The position numbers were made by a program, and so were the translations under genes. Shown here in pieces: positions 34,535 to 43,605 of a stretch of 64,000 bases of DNA. The first letter of the stretch is position 1. Each line of letters opens with the position of its first letter. The notes under the pieces were generated by a model, which was not told where the DNA came from, did no database searches, and worked only from the letters and a program-made list of their open reading frames with translations. The stretch is taken from the NCBI GenBank assembly GCA_013178295.1, contig JABLWW010000012.1, positions 62,001-126,000 of the forward strand, read 5' to 3'. The DNA is from Anaerolineae bacterium. Lineage in GTDB: Bacteria; Chloroflexota; Anaerolineae; Anaerolineales; Anaerolineaceae.

Positions 34535-36208
34535 ATGAGCTTCCCCAAAAAACCGATTGACCACATTCAGCAGTTGGGGGAGGGGGTAGCGGCGCGCATG
34601 CCGCCGCGCCTGGAGGAAATCCGCTCTGCCTGGCAGGCGGCTTGTGCCGATGGGGGCTGGACGTCGGAGAACGCCCGTCATCTCTATCTGCTGCTGCACC
34701 GTCTGGTGGGGTGTAGCGCCCAGTTTGGTATGAGCGAGATCCAAAGCGCGGCGCAGGCATTTGAGGCGGAGGTGGTGGCGAACCTGGGGGAGGCGCTGGA
34801 CGATGCCAAACGCCGCCGCATGGATGCTTTGCTGGAGAAGCTGATGCAGGTTGCCGAGAAGAAAATCAAGCTGCGCCTGCCCGATTTGCGGGCGCACATC
34901 AACGCCATCCCCTCGGTGCGCGACAGCCGCGCCAGCCGTCTCATCTATCTGGTGGAGGATGACCCGGTTCAGGCAGAGATCCTCTCGATGCAGATCGGCT
35001 ACTTTGGCTACAACGTGTGCACCTTCACCGCTCTGGAGTCTCTGCGCCAGGCGATGGAAGATACCCTGCCCACTGCCATCATCATGGATGTGATTCTGGA
35101 GGAGGGCTTCACTGCCGGACCGCAGGCAGCCGCCGAGATACACCACAGCCAAAGCGGCGGCATCCCCCTCATCTTTATCTCGGAGAGCGACCTGTTCACG
35201 CACCGTCTGTCGGCGGTGCGTGCCGGGGGCGAGGCGTATTTTCTCAAACCGGTGGACATCAGCCAGCTGATTGACGCCCTCGACCGTCTGACGGCGCATG
35301 AGGAGACCCCCAAATACCGCGTGCTGATTGTCGAAGATTCGCCCACGCAGGCAAAGCTGTTTGAAAATTATCTGCGCGCGGCCGGAATGGAAACGCTGGT
35401 GGTGCGCAACCCGCTGGAGGTTTTGCAGCCGCTCAACGAGTTTAACCCTGACCTGGTGCTGCTGGATATGTACATGCCGCAGTGTTCGGGGATGGAGCTG
35501 GCTGCGGTGATCCGTCAGATTGACCGCTTTCTCAGCCTGCCGATCGTCTTTCTTTCGGCTGAGACAAATACCGATGTGCAGCTGGGAGCGATGCAGCTGG
35601 GCGGGGATGACTTTTTGACCAAACCGATCACGCGCGAGCATTTGGTGCGGGCGGTTTCCTCGCGCGCCGGGCGCTACCGCAAGCTGCGCGATATGATGAT
35701 GCGCGACGGGCTGACCGGTTTGCTCAACCACACCATGCTCAAAGACCGTCTGGCGGCTGAGCTGCTGCGCGCCGGAAGACAAGGCAGCCCGGTGGCGTTT
35801 GCCATGCTCGACCTTGACCGCTTCAAGCTGGTCAACGACACCTACGGACACGCCAGCGGCGATCAGGTGCTCAAGGGGCTGGCGCGGCTTCTCTCGCAGC
35901 GCTTGCGCGCCTCCGACAGCATCGGGCGTTATGGCGGCGAGGAGTTTGCCGTCATCCTGCCCGATACCCCCGGGCAGGCGGCGGTGCGTTTGATGGATGA
36001 ACTGCGCGATGGTTTTTCCAATGTGGTGCATCATTCCAGCGGGGGAGATTTCACCGCTACCTTTAGCTGTGGTGTGGCTTCATTTCCGCGCTTTGTCACC
36101 CCGGCCGAGATCAGCGATGCCGCCGACCGCGCCCTGTACGCCGCCAAACAGCGCGGGCGCAACCGTGTCGTCTTTGCCGATGATCTGGATGAGATGAAGG
36201 AGGGCTAA
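34535..36208 (+). CDS. HPt-REC-REC-GGDEF diguanylate cyclase
   Basis: 557 aa from ATG 34535 (GGAAG site). An N-terminal HPt-like helical domain (about 1-110, LLLHRLVGCSAQFGM) precedes receiver 1 (acidic EDD, Asp in IIMDVIL), receiver 2 (EDS, Asp in LLDMYMP, Lys in LTKPI) and a GGDEF domain with GGEEF and an inhibitory RASD (RxxD) site five residues before it. It should synthesise c-di-GMP under multi-step phosphorelay input. No cognate kinase gene is adjacent. The HPt segment has His in LLHRLVG, as expected for the acceptor. Confidence 0.88.
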   Translation: MSFPKKPIDHIQQLGEGVAARMPPRLEEIRSAWQAACADGGWTSENARHLYLLLHRLVGCSAQFGMSEIQSAAQAFEAEVVANLGEALDDAKRRRMDALLEKLMQVAEKKIKLRLPDLRAHINAIPSVRDSRASRLIYLVEDDPVQAEILSMQIGYFGYNVCTFTALESLRQAMEDTLPTAIIMDVILEEGFTAGPQAAAEIHHSQSGGIPLIFISESDLFTHRLSAVRAGGEAYFLKPVDISQLIDALDRLTAHEETPKYRVLIVEDSPTQAKLFENYLRAAGMETLVVRNPLEVLQPLNEFNPDLVLLDMYMPQCSGMELAAVIRQIDRFLSLPIVFLSAETNTDVQLGAMQLGGDDFLTKPITREHLVRAVSSRAGRYRKLRDMMMRDGLTGLLNHTMLKDRLAAELLRAGRQGSPVAFAMLDLDRFKLVNDTYGHASGDQVLKGLARLLSQRLRASDSIGRYGGEEFAVILPDTPGQAAVRLMDELRDGFSNVVHHSSGGDFTATFSCGVASFPRFVTPAEISDAADRALYAAKQRGRNRVVFADDLDEMKEG

Positions 36209-36210
36209 GG

Positions 36211-36267
36211 ATGAAAACCTTTGCCACCCGCGATGAAGCCCTGGAGTGGCTGACGGCAAACGCCTGA
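36211..36267 (+). other. 18-codon small reading frame
   Basis: ATG 36211 follows an AGGAGGGCTAAGG ribosome site and the preceding stop; it encodes MKTFATRDEALEWLTANA. The sequence looks like the end of a SpoIIAA/STAS-type protein (DEALEWL). It may be a deletion remnant or a tiny peptide; no firm support. Confidence 0.25.
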
Positions 36268-36270
36268 GCG

Positions 36271-37392
36271 TTACAGGCTGACGCGGCGCGGCTGTCCCCA
36301 CGTTCCCCCTGCGGCAGGTGGGGGGTTTTCGCTCCAGATTCCAGCGATGACCGCCCCGCAAGCCGGGCATGTCCCCTGCGGGGTGATTTTGTAATCCAGC
36401 ACGCTAAAGCCGCGCCGCTGGATGAGGCGCGTTCTGCACGCCGGACAGAAGGTGTCTTCCAGCGAGCCGACCCTGCCGGGCAGGTTACCGGCATACACAT
36501 AGTGCAGTCCGGCTTCCTGACCAATATCGGCGGCGCGCTGCAAACTTGCGGTGGAGGTGGGCGGGGCGCTGGTCATCTTGTAATCGGGGTGAAAGGCGGT
36601 GACGTGCCAGGGGATATCGGGCGAGACCGAAACCAGAAAGCGTGCCATCTCCCACAGCTCTTCGGGCGTGTCGTTGAAGCCGGGCACCACCAGCGTCACC
36701 ACCTCGACCCACAGCCCCAGTTCGTGCGCCAGCTTGATGCTGTCGAGCACGGGCTGCAGAGCGCCCCCCAGTTCTTTATACTGGCGCGCCTGCATGGTTT
36801 TGAGGTCAACCTTGAAGCCGTCCAGATGCGGGCGCAGAAAACGCAGCGCCTCGGGGGTGGTAAAACCGTTGGAAACATACACACAGCGCATGCCCTGCTG
36901 CTTTGCCAGACGGAAGATGTCCACCGCCCACTCGCTGGTGATCAGCGGTTCGTTATAGGAGGAGGCGATCAGCGGGGCGTTGCAGCGCTGGGCGGCGGCG
37001 ACCAGCTGTTCAGGGGTGGCGCGCTGGATGTAGCCTTCACTGACCAGCGCTGACGGGTCGCGCAGCGTTTGCGAGGTAAGCCAGTTCTGGCAGAAGCTGC
37101 AATGAAAATTGCACCCCAACATGCCAAAGGTGAGCACATCGCGCCCGGGCAGAACGTGAAAATAGGGCTTTTTTTCGATTGGGTCGCAGGCGGCGCCCGC
37201 CACATATCCCCACGGGACGCGCAGGATGCCGTCCTGGTTAAAGCGCACGCGGCAGATGCCGCGCCGTCCGGGCTGGATTAGACAGCCGTGGGCGCAGGCA
37301 TAACAGCGCACTAGGTTGTCTTCCAGACGTTCATACAGCCGCCCCTCGGTGGTCATCGCATCCAGAATTTGAAGCAGCCGGGCAGGTGTCAT
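36271..37392 (-). CDS. amrS: AmmeMemoRadiSam-system radical SAM enzyme (AmrS-like)
   Basis: 373 aa from ATG 37392. Radical SAM motif CNFHCSFC, preceded by the family's CYACAHGCLI and GICRVR motifs and WGYVAGAACDPIEKKP; a C-terminal zinc-ribbon has CPAC and CPAC pairs. The system name covers AmrA (AMMECR1), AmrB (Memo) and AmrS; neither amrA nor amrB is adjacent, so the gene stands alone here. Function of the family is not settled. A TATAAT box (37403-37408, minus) lies 10 nt before the start. Confidence 0.85.
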   Translation of the reverse strand: MTPARLLQILDAMTTEGRLYERLEDNLVRCYACAHGCLIQPGRRGICRVRFNQDGILRVPWGYVAGAACDPIEKKPYFHVLPGRDVLTFGMLGCNFHCSFCQNWLTSQTLRDPSALVSEGYIQRATPEQLVAAAQRCNAPLIASSYNEPLITSEWAVDIFRLAKQQGMRCVYVSNGFTTPEALRFLRPHLDGFKVDLKTMQARQYKELGGALQPVLDSIKLAHELGLWVEVVTLVVPGFNDTPEELWEMARFLVSVSPDIPWHVTAFHPDYKMTSAPPTSTASLQRAADIGQEAGLHYVYAGNLPGRVGSLEDTFCPACRTRLIQRRGFSVLDYKITPQGTCPACGAVIAGIWSENPPPAAGGTWGQPRRVSL

Positions 37393-37444
37393 CTCACTTT
37401 TGATTATAACAAAGAAATACGGCAATCCACGCGGCTGTTCGTGC

Positions 37445-37450
37445 TATAAT
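37445..37450 (+). promoter_or_regulatory. -10 box for the Gfo/Idh/MocA gene
   Basis: TATAAT, with start of transcription expected near 37457, leaving about 50 nt of leader with AGGAGG at 37496-37501. It lies back-to-back with the amrS promoter. Confidence 0.55.
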
Positions 37451-37505
37451 GGTTTTGTTCCGCCGTGCGCGGACGGATACATTCCCATCCCAACAGGAGG
37501 AAAGC

Positions 37506-38660
37506 ATGCAACAAAAACCCAAAGTCGCCATCATCGGCGCCGGATTTATGGGCGGCGCCCACACTGAAGCCCTGCGGCGCATTGGCGTGGAGGTGCACGG
37601 GCTGCTGGGGGTGGATGCCGAGGAGACGGCAAAAGCCACCGCCCGTTTTGGCATCCCCAAAGGCTATGCCTCGTTTGACGAGGTGTGCGCCGACGCCGAC
37701 ATCACGGCTGTCCATCTGTGCACACCCAACTATCTGCACGCCGCGCAGGCAAAGGCTGCCCTCCAGGCTGGCAAGCACGTGCTGTGCGAAAAGCCGCTGG
37801 CAACCACCAGCGCCGAAGCCGCCGAACTGGTGCAGCTTGCCCGTCAGAAGAACCTGGCAGCCGCCGTCAATTACAGCATCCGCTACTACCCGATGAACCA
37901 GGAAGCCCGCGCCCGCATCCAGAGCGGAATGATCGGCGAGCCGCGCATCCTGCATGCCGAATACTGTCAGGACTGGCTGTTTTTGCCCACCGACTGGAAC
38001 TGGCGGCTGGAGCCGCAGCAGGGCGGTGAACTGCGTGTGGTGGGCGATATTGGCACACATGTCATGGATATGCTCACCTGGCTGACCGGGCTGGAGATCA
38101 CAGCCGTCATGGCAGACCTGACGACCTTCATCCCCACCCGCCAGCGTCCCAAGGGCGAGGTGGAGACCTTCTCCGGCAAGCTGCAAACCGCCGCCGAGAC
38201 CGAAGCGGTGTCCATCCACACGGAAGATTTTGCTTCCATCCTGCTGCGCTTCAACAATGGGGCGCGCGGGGTCATCACCCTCTCGCAGGTCAGCGCCGGA
38301 CGCAAAAATAACTTCTGGTGGGAGATCAACGGCAGCAAAGCCTCGCTTGCCTGGCGGCAGGAGGAGCCTAACGAGATGTGGCTGGGCTACCGCGAAAAAC
38401 CCAATGAGCTTTTGCTCAAAGACCCGGCGCTGATGCAGCCCGAGGTGCGCCGCTATGCCGCCTACCCCGGCGGGCACGCCGAGGGCTACCCGGATACCTT
38501 TGCCCGCCACTTTGCCGACTTTTATGCCTACATCGCCGCCGGTGATATGCAGCGCAAACCGCCCTTCCCGTCTTTTGCAGATGGCTGGCGCGAACTGCTG
38601 CTGTGCGAAGCCGTGCAGCAGAGCGCCAGGCAGGGCGGCTGGGTGCAGGTGAGCGGCTAA
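37506..38660 (+). CDS. Gfo/Idh/MocA-family oxidoreductase
   Basis: 384 aa from ATG 37506. An N-terminal NAD(P) fold (VAIIGAGFMGGAHTEAL) is followed by the family's CEKPLATT motif near residue 98 and a C-terminal substrate domain with GGELRVVGDIGTHVMD. It probably oxidises a sugar or inositol derivative; the exact substrate is unknown. It is followed 22 nt later by a flavodoxin gene. Confidence 0.87.
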   Translation: MQQKPKVAIIGAGFMGGAHTEALRRIGVEVHGLLGVDAEETAKATARFGIPKGYASFDEVCADADITAVHLCTPNYLHAAQAKAALQAGKHVLCEKPLATTSAEAAELVQLARQKNLAAAVNYSIRYYPMNQEARARIQSGMIGEPRILHAEYCQDWLFLPTDWNWRLEPQQGGELRVVGDIGTHVMDMLTWLTGLEITAVMADLTTFIPTRQRPKGEVETFSGKLQTAAETEAVSIHTEDFASILLRFNNGARGVITLSQVSAGRKNNFWWEINGSKASLAWRQEEPNEMWLGYREKPNELLLKDPALMQPEVRRYAAYPGGHAEGYPDTFARHFADFYAYIAAGDMQRKPPFPSFADGWRELLLCEAVQQSARQGGWVQVSG

Positions 38661-38682
38661 AGCCGCAGAGAGGAGCAAGCCC

Positions 38683-39201
38683 ATGGTGCAGCATGTGCTG
38701 GTGGCGTATGCCACCAAATATGGCGCTACCGCCGGGATTGCCGAGAAGATCGCCGACGTCCTGCGTGAGCACGGGCTGGAAGTGACCCTGCGCAACGTGC
38801 AGGAGGTGGGCGACCCCGGCGCGTATACGGCGGTGGTGCTGGGCAGCGCTGTGTATATCGGGCAGTGGCGCAAAGAGGCTGCCAGCTTTCTCAAAACCCA
38901 CGAGAAGACGCTGGCAGAGCGCCCGCTGTGGCTGTTTTCCAGCGGGCCAACCGGCGAGGGCGACCCGCAGGAACTGATGCAGGGCTGGCGCTTTCCGCAG
39001 AATTTACAGCCGATTGCCGAGCGCATCAAACCGCGCGATATCACCGTCTTTCACGGCGCGCTGTTTGGCGAAAAGCTCTCCTGGCTGGAGCGCTGGGTGG
39101 TGAAGAACGTCAAGGCGTCCATGGGCGAATACCGCAGCTGGGACGCCATCACCGCCTGGGCGGAGGGAATTGCCGCAGACCTCAAACGGATGGAGAGCTA
39201 G
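38683..39201 (+). CDS. Flavodoxin-domain protein, HemG-like
   Basis: 172 aa. The N-terminal FMN loop is AYATKYGATAGIAE and further flavodoxin features are VLGSAVYIGQW and LFSSGPTGEG. The size and the tail (WDAITAWAEGIAADL) suit menaquinone-dependent protoporphyrinogen dehydrogenase-like proteins, but an electron carrier role is equally possible. AGAGGAGC ribosome site. Confidence 0.8.
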   Translation: MVQHVLVAYATKYGATAGIAEKIADVLREHGLEVTLRNVQEVGDPGAYTAVVLGSAVYIGQWRKEAASFLKTHEKTLAERPLWLFSSGPTGEGDPQELMQGWRFPQNLQPIAERIKPRDITVFHGALFGEKLSWLERWVVKNVKASMGEYRSWDAITAWAEGIAADLKRMES

Positions 39202-39235
39202 GGAGCATGCCGCGGGCATTTTGGGGAGGTGTGGT

Positions 39236-39904
39236 TTGGAGCATACGGCGCAGTTTCAGCGTATCCCCCTGGGCGGTGTCAACTGCTATCTGGCGCACAC
39301 TGCCGCCGGGTTTGTGCTGATTGACTGCGGCATGCAGGCGCAGCGCAAACGTCTGGTGCGGGCGCTGCGGCGTGCGGGGTGTCTGCCGGGCAGTCTGCGG
39401 CTGGTGATCCTCACGCATGGCGATCAAGACCACAGCGGCAACGCTGCTTTTCTGCGTCAGGATTACGGCGCGCAGATCGCCATCCACCGCGGCGATGCGG
39501 TGATGCTGGCAGGCGCATGGGGGCGCAAACCTAATCCCGATTATCTTTCGCCGCTTTTCCGTCTGATGCTGTCCTTCACGCGCCGTGCGGCGCGCAAACG
39601 CCCGCTGCTGACCCCCGACCTGCTGATTGACGAGGATTTTGACCTGGGCGCTTATGGGCTGGCGGCGCGTGTGGTGCATCTGCCCGGGCATTCGCCCGGC
39701 TCGATCGGCATCCTCACCGCCCAGGGTGATTTATACTGCGGCGACCTGTTTTTCAACTTGCTCGGCAAGCCCATTGCGCACCTGGTGGACGACCTGGCGG
39801 ATTACCGCGCCAGCCTGGAAAAACTGCGCGCTCTGGGGGTGAAGATGCTCCACCCCGGGCACGGCGCGCCCTTTGCCATTGCGAAGGCGCGGCGCACATC
39901 CTGA
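39236..39904 (+). CDS. Metallo-beta-lactamase-fold hydrolase
   Basis: 222 aa. Start TTG 39236 is supported by a GGAGGT ribosome site 5 nt upstream. The metal motif reads THGDQDHSG (HxxxDH with Gly-Asp, a variant of HxHxDH with the second His replaced by Asp), followed by HLPGHSPGSIG, CGDLFF and a late HPGHGAP. A glyoxalase II-like or lactonase-like activity is possible. The lost His may lower metal affinity at site 1. Confidence 0.8.
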   Translation: MEHTAQFQRIPLGGVNCYLAHTAAGFVLIDCGMQAQRKRLVRALRRAGCLPGSLRLVILTHGDQDHSGNAAFLRQDYGAQIAIHRGDAVMLAGAWGRKPNPDYLSPLFRLMLSFTRRAARKRPLLTPDLLIDEDFDLGAYGLAARVVHLPGHSPGSIGILTAQGDLYCGDLFFNLLGKPIAHLVDDLADYRASLEKLRALGVKMLHPGHGAPFAIAKARRTS

Positions 39905-39913
39905 CTTGCCGTA

Positions 39914-39945
39914 GCCGTAGGATGGGGCTTGCCCCATCAGTTCAT
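39914..39945. repeat. Palindromic intergenic repeat
   Basis: GTAG followed by GATGGGGCTTGCCCCATC at 39921-39938: 8-bp arms with a 2-nt centre. Same family as the copies near 13640, 18514 and 50963. Confidence 0.7.
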
Positions 39946-39999
39946 CATCCCGTTGCCCATCGGCTTGACCCTAACCCAGCATATCGGCATGGTGTTGGG

Positions 40000-40068
40000 T
40001 TTCTTGATACTTTCTTGACCTTTTTTGCCCGTTTCTTGTCAAGATGTTGACACCGCTGGGGATACAAT
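40000..40068 (+). promoter_or_regulatory. kimA promoter region with three phased TTTCTTG repeats
   Basis: TTTCTTGA starts at 40000 and 40011, and TTTCTTGT at 40032: spacing 11 and 21 bp, one and two helical turns. A TACAAT -10 box lies at 40063-40068; TTGACA (40047-40052) is too close for a normal -35. Phased direct repeats next to a -10 box are typical of OmpR-family regulator sites; the kdpE gene downstream encodes such a regulator. Confidence 0.45.
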
Positions 40069-40115
40069 AAGGCGTCATTTTTGTTGCACAAGGAAGTCCA
40101 CATATCGGTTGTCTT

Positions 40116-42050
40116 ATGAACATTGAAACGAGCCAAGCCACGATCATTCAGGAAAAGCCCTTACTGATCATCCCGCGTTCCTGGCGCACCTGGTTGATTG
40201 GCAGACCGCTGGCAACCGCCGACGCCCCGCATCAGACGATTGGCAAGCTGATTGGGCTGGCGGTGTTTGCCTCCGATGCGCTTTCCTCTACCGCCTATGC
40301 CACCCAGGAGATTCTGGTCATCCTGGCGGCGGCTGGAGCGGGCGCCTTTCACCTCTCTTTTCCCATTGCGTTTGCCATTGTCACCCTGATGGCGATCGTG
40401 ACCCTTTCATACGAGCAGACCATCCATGCCTATCCGGGCGGGGGTGGGGCGTATATCGTCTCGCGCGATAACCTGGGAGAAGTGCCTGCCCAGGCAGCGG
40501 GGGCAGCCTTGCTCACCGATTACATCCTCACCGTGGCAGTTTCGGTCTCCTCCGGGGTGGCGCAGATGGTCTCCGCCTTTCCGCAGTGGTATCCCTATCG
40601 GGTGTGGATTGCGGTCGGGCTGGTCTTTTTTGTGATGCTGGTCAACCTGCGCGGGGTCAAGGAATCGGGGGTCACCTTTGCCATTCCCACGTATTTCTTT
40701 GTCATCGTGATGTATCTGACGGTTGTTTTTGGGCTGCTGCGCTTTCTTGGCGGCGGTCTGGGGGTGGTGGCAAACCCGCCGCAGATGGTGGAGAGCAGCC
40801 TGCAGATGGTAACCCCCTTCCTCATCTTGCACGCCTTTTCCAGCGGCACGGCGGCCCTGACTGGTATCGAAGCTATTTCCAATGGCATCACTGCCTTCAA
40901 GGAGCCGCGCAGCAAAAACGCTGGCATCACGCTGATCATCATGGCGTGCATTCTGGGCAGTCTGTTTTTGGGCATTACCTTTCTTGCCACGCGGGTCGCC
41001 GCTGTCCCTTCGGAGACGGAGACAGTCATCTCGCAGATTGCCCGCACCGTGTACGCCGGTCAGGAATTGCCCTACCTGGCGGTAATTGCCGCGACGACGG
41101 TGATTCTAGTCATGGCAGCCAACACCGCCTTTGCCGATTTTCCCCGTCTGAGTGCCTTGCAGGCAGGCGACGGCTTTTTGCCGCGCCAGCTGACCTACCG
41201 CGGCAGCCGCCTGGTGTATTCGCGCGGCATCATTGCCCTGGCGGTCATCGCCAGCCTGCTGATCATCATCTTCCGCGCCAGTGTCACGCGCCTGATCCCG
41301 CTGTATGCCATTGGGGTGTTTCTCTCCTTCACCCTCTCGCAGAGCGGAATGGCGCGTCGCTGGTGGAAATCCGGGCATCTGCCGCCGGGGGCGGAGGTCA
41401 AGGAGCGCGGCTCAACCCTGCGTTTTGACCGCTATTGGATGGTCAAGATGATTATCAACGGGGTTGGGGCGGTGTGTACATTTGTGGTGATGATTGTCTT
41501 TGCCGTCACCAAGTTTCATGATGGCGCCTGGGTGGTGGTGGTGCTCATCCCGCTGCTGGTGGCTGTCTTTCTGACCATCCACCGCCACTATCGCAGTCTT
41601 GCCAGCCAGCTTTCGTTGGAGAGACGGCGCGGCACACACGGGCTGAAACGCTGCCGCGTCTTTATTCTGGTCAGTGGTGTGCATCAGGGGACGCTGGAGG
41701 CGGTGCGCTTTGCCAAACAGCTTTCGGATGACATCACCGCTGTGCATGTCTCCATTGACCCCGAAGAGACCGAAAAAGTGCAGAAAAAATGGGCAACCTG
41801 GGGGCAGGGCTACCGGCTGGTGGTTCTCGAATCGCCCTTCCGCCTGTTTATTGAGCCGCTGATTGCTTACCTGAGCAAGATTGAAGCGGTTACCGAGCCG
41901 GACGAGCTGATCACTATCGTTGTGCCGCAGTTTGTGCCGCGCCACTGGTGGGCAAACCTGCTGCACACCCGCACCGCGCAGACGCTGCGCAATGTCTTGC
42001 TTTTTCGCGATGAAATTGTTATTGTAGAAGTGCCGTATCAGATCAAATAG
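40116..42050 (+). CDS. kimA: KimA-type potassium importer (APC superfamily)
   Basis: 644 aa with about 12 membrane helices and a cytoplasmic C-terminal domain (about 490-640). Similar to Bacillus subtilis KimA along the length: FASDALSSTAYATQEILVIL, YEQTIHAYPGGGGAYIVSRDNLGE, FSSGTAALTGIEAISNGI, ANTAFADFPRLSALQAGDGFLPRQ, FLSFTLSQSGMARRW, and ILVSGVHQGTLEAVRFAKQLS plus VPQFVPRHWW at the C terminus. KimA takes up K+ with protons at high affinity and is inhibited by c-di-AMP in Bacillus. The adjacent kdpD/kdpE genes support a K+ role. General amino-acid permease annotation is less fitting. Confidence 0.85.
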   Translation: MNIETSQATIIQEKPLLIIPRSWRTWLIGRPLATADAPHQTIGKLIGLAVFASDALSSTAYATQEILVILAAAGAGAFHLSFPIAFAIVTLMAIVTLSYEQTIHAYPGGGGAYIVSRDNLGEVPAQAAGAALLTDYILTVAVSVSSGVAQMVSAFPQWYPYRVWIAVGLVFFVMLVNLRGVKESGVTFAIPTYFFVIVMYLTVVFGLLRFLGGGLGVVANPPQMVESSLQMVTPFLILHAFSSGTAALTGIEAISNGITAFKEPRSKNAGITLIIMACILGSLFLGITFLATRVAAVPSETETVISQIARTVYAGQELPYLAVIAATTVILVMAANTAFADFPRLSALQAGDGFLPRQLTYRGSRLVYSRGIIALAVIASLLIIIFRASVTRLIPLYAIGVFLSFTLSQSGMARRWWKSGHLPPGAEVKERGSTLRFDRYWMVKMIINGVGAVCTFVVMIVFAVTKFHDGAWVVVVLIPLLVAVFLTIHRHYRSLASQLSLERRRGTHGLKRCRVFILVSGVHQGTLEAVRFAKQLSDDITAVHVSIDPEETEKVQKKWATWGQGYRLVVLESPFRLFIEPLIAYLSKIEAVTEPDELITIVVPQFVPRHWWANLLHTRTAQTLRNVLLFRDEIVIVEVPYQIK

Positions 42051-42066
42051 GGAAGTCGCGCAACCG

Positions 42067-43605
42067 ATGGCATCCGGCGAGGTGAGAACAAAACAGATCC
42101 TGCGGACGCTTGCCGCTGGGCGGCGGTTTGTATATGCCGTCCTGCTCACCGCGCTGATCACCATCATTGGCGTTCCGGTGCATCTGGTGATTGACCCGGT
42201 CAATCTGGTGATGTTCTATCTTGCCGGGGTGGTGGTGGCTGCTCTCTACCTGGGGCGTGGACCTGCCATTCTGGCCTCAGTGCTGGGTGTGCTGGCGTTC
42301 GATTTCTTCTTTATCAGCCCCCGTCTGACGCTTTCGGTGGATAACACCCAGCATCTGCTCACCTTTTTTGGTCTGCTGGTGGTGGGGTTGATCATCAGCA
42401 GCCTGACTGCCCAGGTGAAGACGCAGATGGAGGAAGCACGCCAGCGGGCGGCGCAGATTGCGGCGCTGTATGACTTCAGCCGCAGTCTTGCCACTGCTGG
42501 GGGGTGTGCATCGGTCGTTCAGGTCATTGTCGAGCATTTCCGCCAGGCGTTTGGCGGGGAGGCGGCGGTGTTGCTGCCCGATGGCAATGGCATATTGGAA
42601 GTGCGCGCGGCTAGCGCGGGTGGTTCGCTTTCGGCGGTGCAGCTTGCCGCCGCGGCGCAAGTCTATGAGGGGGTGGAGGGCGCAACGCAGGGGATGCTGC
42701 ATCTGCCGCTCACCACCACGCGTGGTGTCGTCGGCGTTATCAGCATCCAGGACGGCGAGGGCTTGGATGGGCAGACGCTTGCCGCCCGGCGCAGTCTGCT
42801 GGAGGCGCATGCCAGCCTGGCTGCCCTGGCGCTGGAGCGTGCCCTGCTTGCCGAGCAAGCCAATCAGATGGAGATGCACCGCGCCACCGAGCGGCTGCAG
42901 ACTGCCCTGCTGAACTCAATTTCGCATGACCTGCGCACGCCGCTGGCAACCATCACCGGCGCCCTCGACAGCATTCTGGAGGTGGAGAGTGGTTCAGCGG
43001 AGGGGATATTTATGGAGCAGTCTGCCCGCATCAAGATGATCGAATCGGCGCGCGGCGAAGCCCAGCGTCTCAACCGGCTGGTGGGCGATCTGCTGGATAT
43101 GACGCGGCTCGAGTCGGGCAGTATGCACCTCCATCTGGAGGAGACCGATGTGGAAGACCTGATCGGCGCGGCGCTGAGCCGCTTTGACGGAAATCCCGCC
43201 CGCCTGCGGGTGGATTTGCCCGCCGATCTGCCGCTGGTGCGCATGGATTATGCCCTGATCGAGCAGGTGTTGATGAACCTGCTCGATAACGCCGCCAAGT
43301 ACGCCCCGCCCGGCACACCCATCGAGGTCAGCGCCCGGCTGGAGGGGGAAGATTTGCTCATTGCGGTTGCCGATCGCGGTCCAGGCATTCCTGAAGCTGA
43401 CATCCCGCGCATCTTTGATAAATTCTTTCGCATTCAGCGTCCCAACGGCGCCAGCGGCACCGGGCTGGGGCTTTCCATTTGCAAGGGGATTATTGAGGCA
43501 CACGGCGGCAGCATCCGCGCCGAAAACCGCCCGCAGGGGGGCGCGTGTCTGACTTTTTCCATCCCGCTGCGCCCGCCCGCAGCCACCAACGGAGGTACTC
43601 CATGA
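42067..43605 (+). CDS. kdpD: KdpD-like sensor histidine kinase lacking the N-terminal KdpD domain
   Basis: 512 aa. Four close membrane helices of the DUF4118 type (about 22-115) precede a GAF domain (about 135-275), then HisKA (His in ISHDLRTPLATITGAL) and HATPase (N-box MNLLDNAAKYAPP, GPGIPEADIPRIFDKF, GTGLGLSICKGI). Standard KdpD is near 900 aa and begins with a KdpD/Usp sensor module, missing here. It lies 16 nt after kimA and overlaps kdpE by 4 nt. It should sense low K+ or ionic conditions. Confidence 0.85.
   Translation: MASGEVRTKQILRTLAAGRRFVYAVLLTALITIIGVPVHLVIDPVNLVMFYLAGVVVAALYLGRGPAILASVLGVLAFDFFFISPRLTLSVDNTQHLLTFFGLLVVGLIISSLTAQVKTQMEEARQRAAQIAALYDFSRSLATAGGCASVVQVIVEHFRQAFGGEAAVLLPDGNGILEVRAASAGGSLSAVQLAAAAQVYEGVEGATQGMLHLPLTTTRGVVGVISIQDGEGLDGQTLAARRSLLEAHASLAALALERALLAEQANQMEMHRATERLQTALLNSISHDLRTPLATITGALDSILEVESGSAEGIFMEQSARIKMIESARGEAQRLNRLVGDLLDMTRLESGSMHLHLEETDVEDLIGAALSRFDGNPARLRVDLPADLPLVRMDYALIEQVLMNLLDNAAKYAPPGTPIEVSARLEGEDLLIAVADRGPGIPEADIPRIFDKFFRIQRPNGASGTGLGLSICKGIIEAHGGSIRAENRPQGGACLTFSIPLRPPAATNGGTP

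Noticed and set aside
40047-40068. TTGACA with TACAAT as the kimA promoter
   Set aside because: The spacing is only 10 bp, too short for a sigma-70 type promoter; the -10 box alone is kept.
39905-40115. Possible c-di-AMP (ydaO) riboswitch before kimA
   Set aside because: The region does not show the conserved riboswitch core, and the -10 box leaves only about 45 nt of leader.
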